Positions 6,350 through 8,418 of a stretch of 8,418 nt of DNA are shown piece by piece. Location: the NCBI GenBank assembly GCA_910586875.1, contig CAJUJI010000124.1:1-8418 (forward strand), in the 5' to 3' direction. A program made the translations under genes and the position numbers. The notes under the pieces are model-generated. The model ran no database searches. It saw only the letters and a program-made list of their open reading frames with translations, and was not told the DNA's origin. The DNA comes from an uncultured Anaerotruncus sp. (lineage in GTDB: Bacteria; Bacillota; Clostridia; Oscillospirales; Ruminococcaceae). The stretch's first letter is position 1; the number at the start of each line of letters is the position of its first letter.

Positions 6350-6817
6350 GCTTTGCATCAATTCCGCATAGGCAAGGATCATGGAGCCGGAACCGCAGGA
6401 AGGTTCATTTAAGGTAATGATTTTTTCCTCCGCCGGAACACCGGTTAGCTGTGCCATTAAACGGCAAACAGAGGACGGGGTAAAATCTTGCCCCATTGCT
6501 TTGCTGCCGCTTCCCAGCTGTTCAAAAATCGTTCCCAGAATATCCTCAAGTTGTCCGGCGTGGCTGTTTTTAGAAATTGCATCAAGCAGTAGCCCTAACA
6601 TTTCGGCAAACAGCATGGCTTCCTGCCTGGTATATTTCTTCCAAATTTCGTTGGCCAGTTTTAGCCGCTTGTTCAGGTGGACCGGGTCTATCCGGTTACT
6701 GATTTGATAGGCCGTCAGATACAGAAAGTCCGTAAAGACCTGCCTTCTGTCAAACCTGCCATAGACTTGGTCAAGCCGCCTTAATATTTCCACAGAAGCA
6801 TCATTTTTCAAATTCAT
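6347..6817 (-). CDS. N-6 DNA methylase-like protein, N-terminal part ending at in-frame TAG
   Basis: This 156-aa frame begins at an ATG at 6817 preceded by a GGGCGGA-type ribosome binding site. The first ~105 residues are helical, as in the N-terminal domain of type I restriction HsdM subunits. GQDFTPSSVCRLM (residues 109-121) matches the G-x-x-FTP segment of those enzymes, and NEPSCGSGSM (137-146) is the S-adenosylmethionine-binding motif I. The frame stops at a TAG after AYAELMQS, yet the same frame continues as recognisable methylase for another 111 residues down to 6011. The simplest reading is a nonsense mutation such as CAG to TAG; readthrough cannot be excluded. Even joined, the protein lacks the NPPY/F catalytic motif, so it may bind the cofactor or DNA without methylating. 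There is no restriction subunit nearby. Confidence 0.75.
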   Translation of the reverse strand: MNLKNDASVEILRRLDQVYGRFDRRQVFTDFLYLTAYQISNRIDPVHLNKRLKLANEIWKKYTRQEAMLFAEMLGLLLDAISKNSHAGQLEDILGTIFEQLGSGSKAMGQDFTPSSVCRLMAQLTGVPAEEKIITLNEPSCGSGSMILAYAELMQS

Positions 6818-6839
6818 TCCGCCCTTCAAAATGATAATA

Positions 6840-6873
6840 CAGAGGCAGACGGCCGTTTTGCCGCCTGCCTCTG
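6840..6873 (-). terminator. Intergenic hairpin before the methylase gene
   Basis: Bases 6840-6853 and 6860-6873 form a 14-pair stem around a 6-nt loop. The one imperfect pair is an A-C mismatch on the plus strand but a stable U-G pair in minus-strand RNA, so the structure fits the transcribed strand. It is followed by TATTATCATTTT, a broken U-rich tract, then the ribosome binding site of the methylase gene at 6817. A shorter GC-rich inverted repeat (GCCGCA-TC-TGCGGC) lies just upstream at about 6880-6893. It could be a partial terminator, an attenuator or an RNA-processing site that sets the relative level of the downstream genes. Confidence 0.5.
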
Positions 6874-6911
6874 TTCCTGCCGCATCTGCGGCGCCTGATG
6901 AAACCGAACCC

Positions 6912-7526
6912 TTAAAATGCCGCTGCCGGCACCTGATCCGGAATATCGTAAAATTCACCCGCAGGGGGCTCCTCATACCGGTCGTCCACCGGAGGATACA
7001 TACCGCCTGTCTGAGCAGGGGGCACGCAGGAATCATCCGGCAGAGGAGACTGCGCCTGGTTGTTCTTCGGCGCTACCGTGAGCCCGGTAAACTCAAAGCC
7101 CTCAGACTTGGCGATTCCCTCCTGGATGTACCGGGGAAGGGTCTGAAAGGCCGGGTAGGTACCCGCATCGTCCAGGTCAAAGACCACCGGACTCACCGCC
7201 GGGGGCTTCTTTCCCACCATGGGAATGATGGTCTCAATATTGGCGTAGTCGCCGTTCTCGCCGGTCTTGTGCATCACCTGGAGAACGGCCCCTGCCCCCA
7301 GGACCTTACGCAGATCAAAGCCCTTCAGCTCCTGGGGCGTAAAGGACTTGCCACGCCAGGACTGGAGCGCCTTACGCAGATTGCTCCTGTCCGAAAGGGA
7401 GTTGGTGAACTCCTTGGAGATCTGCCGGGGGTACTCCTGGTCGCCGATCCTGACGGTCTGGCCCAGCACCTCCCAGACAAGACGGATCTTACGGGAGCTG
7501 GTTCCGAACCGGGGATTGTTCTGCAC
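6912..7526 (-). CDS. Phage/ICE-type conserved protein, main fragment of a frameshifted gene
   Basis: This 204-aa frame opens at a GTG that is not a natural start; the true 5' end is at 7614, in other frames. The protein resembles, from memory, a conserved family in gut prophages and conjugative elements, usually near replication or recombination genes. It has no motif that proves a function. Seen: strands and helices typical of a small beta-rich domain (KIRLVWEVLGQTV, ADYANIE-like segment near NIETIIPM), the stretch SKEFTNSLSDRSNLRKALQSWRGKSFTPQELKGFDL, and a proline- and acid-rich, probably disordered C-terminal tail of ~45 residues. An acidic, disordered tail is common in single-stranded DNA-binding proteins, so a DNA-binding role is a reasonable but unproved inference. 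The stop at 6912 is followed by a strong hairpin before the methylase gene. Joined with its 5' end the product would be 234 aa. Confidence 0.7.
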   Translation of the reverse strand: MQNNPRFGTSSRKIRLVWEVLGQTVRIGDQEYPRQISKEFTNSLSDRSNLRKALQSWRGKSFTPQELKGFDLRKVLGAGAVLQVMHKTGENGDYANIETIIPMVGKKPPAVSPVVFDLDDAGTYPAFQTLPRYIQEGIAKSEGFEFTGLTVAPKNNQAQSPLPDDSCVPPAQTGGMYPPVDDRYEEPPAGEFYDIPDQVPAAAF

Positions 7527-7529
7527 CCC
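7526..7529 (-). other. Frame break at a four-base homopolymer
   Basis: Minus-strand GATATGGGGTGCAG: as written it reads D-M-G-C-R; with a fifth G it reads D-M-G-V-Q-N-N-P and joins the long downstream frame. The run would also permit a one-base backward slip of a GGG-decoding tRNA. Confidence 0.7.
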
Positions 7530-7614
7530 ATATCAATGAGCATGGTGCAGACAGCCTCATACATACCTTCGGGCATCGGGGGATACGCTCGCTGTTTTCC
7601 TTTGCGATCAACAT
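7527..7614 (-). pseudogene. 5' end of the same phage/ICE-type gene, with two frame breaks
   Basis: The likely start is the ATG at 7614, 9 nt after GAGG of a GCGAGGAAAA ribosome binding site. The frame gives MLIAKENSERIP, must then move by one base to read MPEGMYEAVCTMLIDMG, and move again to reach QNNPRFGTSSRKIRLVWEV. Both breaks fall in homopolymers, a run of five (7578-7582) and a run of four (7526-7529), and each is repaired by adding one base to the run. With both added the gene is exactly 705 nt with one open frame. The ATG at 7576 could avoid the first break but has no ribosome binding site. The second break must be crossed for a full product in any case. Confidence 0.65.
7578..7582 (-). 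other. Frame break at a five-base homopolymer
   Basis: Minus-strand CGTATCCCCCGATG: as written it reads R-I-P-R-C; with a sixth C it reads R-I-P-P-M-P-E-G and joins the next frame. This break counts only if translation starts at 7614. Confidence 0.6.
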
Positions 7615-7651
7615 GATTCTTTTCCTCGCTTTCTGTTTTTGTCTATTTCCT

Positions 7652-7665
7652 GCCGCAAAAGCGGC
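7652..7665 (-). repeat. Small inverted repeat in the gap after the VWA gene
   Basis: GCCGC-AAAA-GCGGC, a perfect 5-bp stem with a 4-nt loop, lies in the 61-nt gap between the VWA gene stop (7676) and the next start (7614). It has no U-tract and is too short to be a convincing terminator; it may be an RNA stability or processing element, or chance. Confidence 0.3.
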
Positions 7666-7675
7666 TCGTACAACC

Positions 7676-8418
7676 TCACGCCACCCGGATGTACCGGGCG
7701 ATCAGCTTAGCCAGGTTCTGGGGCAGCTGGTTCAGGTCGGTGATGTTCAGATACCTCTCCTGGTAGATGCGTTCGATGTTTTCCCGGTCGTCCCCGATTG
7801 CCGCGGCGAACAGGGTGATGCCCTTGTTGGTGTACTCCCGGCGGATACCCCGCAGGTCGGCTTCCGCCCCTGTTCCGGTATATCCGTCATCGTTTGGCTG
7901 CCCGTCTGAAATGAGGATCAGCAGCTTGTGCTGTTCCGGCCGCTTGACCAGCTGCTCCGCCACATAGCGTAAAGCAGCGCCGTCCCGGTTGCAGCCCCGC
8001 GCGGACATATCCATCATGCGGTAGCAGTCCTTGCCGTCGATGGAATGAAAATCGGCGTAGGAGAAAAGCTCCACCTGCTTGCCACCCGTGGTATGTCCCA
8101 TGATCATCACAGGGATATGCAGCCTTTTGCAGAAATCATAGATGACGATGCTGGCCGCCCGTGCCGTGGTGATCCGATCCAGACAGCACATACTGCCGGA
8201 TTCATCTACCAGCAGCGCCACTGCCAGCTCAGCCTTGTCCTGGGGGAGATTGTTCTTGTAGAAATACCGCCCATCGTTTCGCACCAGGCTTCTGGCCTCC
8301 AGCCGCCGGCCCATCAGAAGGCCATTTTGTTTGCCTCCCTGCCTGCGGTCCTTCAGCACCTGTAACACCTGCTTCTGCATCCGTTTGGAGAGCAGCAGCA
8401 GGGGCGCCGAGACCCGGC
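7676..8418 (-). CDS. CobT-like VWA-domain protein, C-terminal part (5' end outside window)
   Basis: The frame is open to the window edge, so the start is missing; about 246 C-terminal residues are visible. Counting from the in-frame ATG at 8380, the metal-ion-dependent adhesion site DESGS is at residues 59-63 (LLVDESGSM), and the second metal loop ISDGQPND follows KRPEQHKLLIL. The combination DGAALRYVAEQLVKRPEQ...ISDGQPNDD is characteristic of the VWA domain of CobT, the cobaltochelatase subunit, and its many relatives that work with MoxR/CobS-type AAA ATPases as chaperone-like complexes. No cobalamin genes are visible here, so the cobT name would mislead. An AAA partner gene would be expected just upstream, outside the window. 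There is no membrane segment in the visible part. This is the first visible gene of the presumed operon; the next gene starts 61 nt after its stop. Confidence 0.85.
   Translation of the reverse strand, partial: RVSAPLLLLSKRMQKQVLQVLKDRRQGGKQNGLLMGRRLEARSLVRNDGRYFYKNNLPQDKAELAVALLVDESGSMCCLDRITTARAASIVIYDFCKRLHIPVMIMGHTTGGKQVELFSYADFHSIDGKDCYRMMDMSARGCNRDGAALRYVAEQLVKRPEQHKLLILISDGQPNDDGYTGTGAEADLRGIRREYTNKGITLFAAAIGDDRENIERIYQERYLNITDLNQLPQNLAKLIARYIRVA

Noticed and set aside
6826..6838. TATTAT box before the methylase gene as a possible promoter
   Set aside because: No -35 element is found at a suitable distance; that position is occupied by the hairpin, and the T-rich bases fit a terminator-like tract better.
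6818..7036. Upstream extension of the methylase-like frame by 73 codons
   Set aside because: It overlaps the end of the preceding gene and the intergenic hairpin; the ribosome binding site and family-like N-terminus point to 6817.
1..8418. CRISPR array, tRNA, insertion sequence ends or long direct repeats
   Set aside because: Reading both strands showed no regularly spaced repeats, cloverleaf-like sequence or transposase motif.
7676..8418. Assignment as cobalamin biosynthesis gene cobT
   Set aside because: The VWA domain is CobT-like, but no cobalt chelatase or cobalamin genes are nearby, and this domain is widespread in unrelated ATPase-linked complexes.

Overview
The window looks like part of a conjugative or integrative element, or a large plasmid, from a gut-type Clostridia (Firmicutes) bacterium. 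Three things suggest this: strong AAGGAGG-type ribosome binding sites, a textbook sigma-A promoter, and the gene mix of a CobT-like VWA protein, a phage/ICE-type conserved protein, an HsdM-like methylase, an accessory NAD-dependent DNA ligase with an extra BRCT protein, and a YkgJ-type cysteine-cluster protein. The assignment is inferred from gene content; no integrase, relaxase, rRNA or tRNA is present. Every gene I can support is on the minus strand, so transcription runs from high to low coordinates.

From upstream to downstream the layout is: (1) 8418-7676, the C-terminal VWA domain of a CobT-like protein, cut by the window edge; (2) 7614-6912, a conserved phage/ICE-type protein whose frame is broken twice near its 5' end, both times at homopolymers; (3) 6817-6011, a small N-6 DNA methylase-like protein interrupted by an in-frame TAG; (4) 6021-5587, a 144-aa protein of unknown function that overlaps the methylase end by 11 nt; (5) 5495-3479, a LigA-type DNA ligase that would be 671 aa but carries a one-base insertion near 4102; (6) 3417-2557, a BRCT-domain protein; (7) 2538-1579, a YkgJ-like metal-binding cysteine-cluster protein; (8) 1494-130, an AAA ATPase with a C-terminal PD-(D/E)xK-like nuclease motif, with its own promoter at 1520-1548 and a probable terminator hairpin at 20-55.

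Genes 1-7 are closely spaced or overlapping and look like one operon for DNA handling (chaperone-like VWA protein, probable DNA-binding protein, methylase-like protein, ligase, BRCT protein). The ATPase-nuclease is a separate unit. The most notable feature is that three neighbouring DNA-metabolism genes carry four reading-frame lesions while the other five are open. This means either decay of that module, errors in the underlying assembly, or, less likely, recoding. The ligase and methylase also differ from their families at catalytic motifs. I found no CRISPR array, tRNA, insertion sequence or clearly new multi-gene system; the best leads are the unusual methylase and ligase variants and their conserved-looking neighbourhood.
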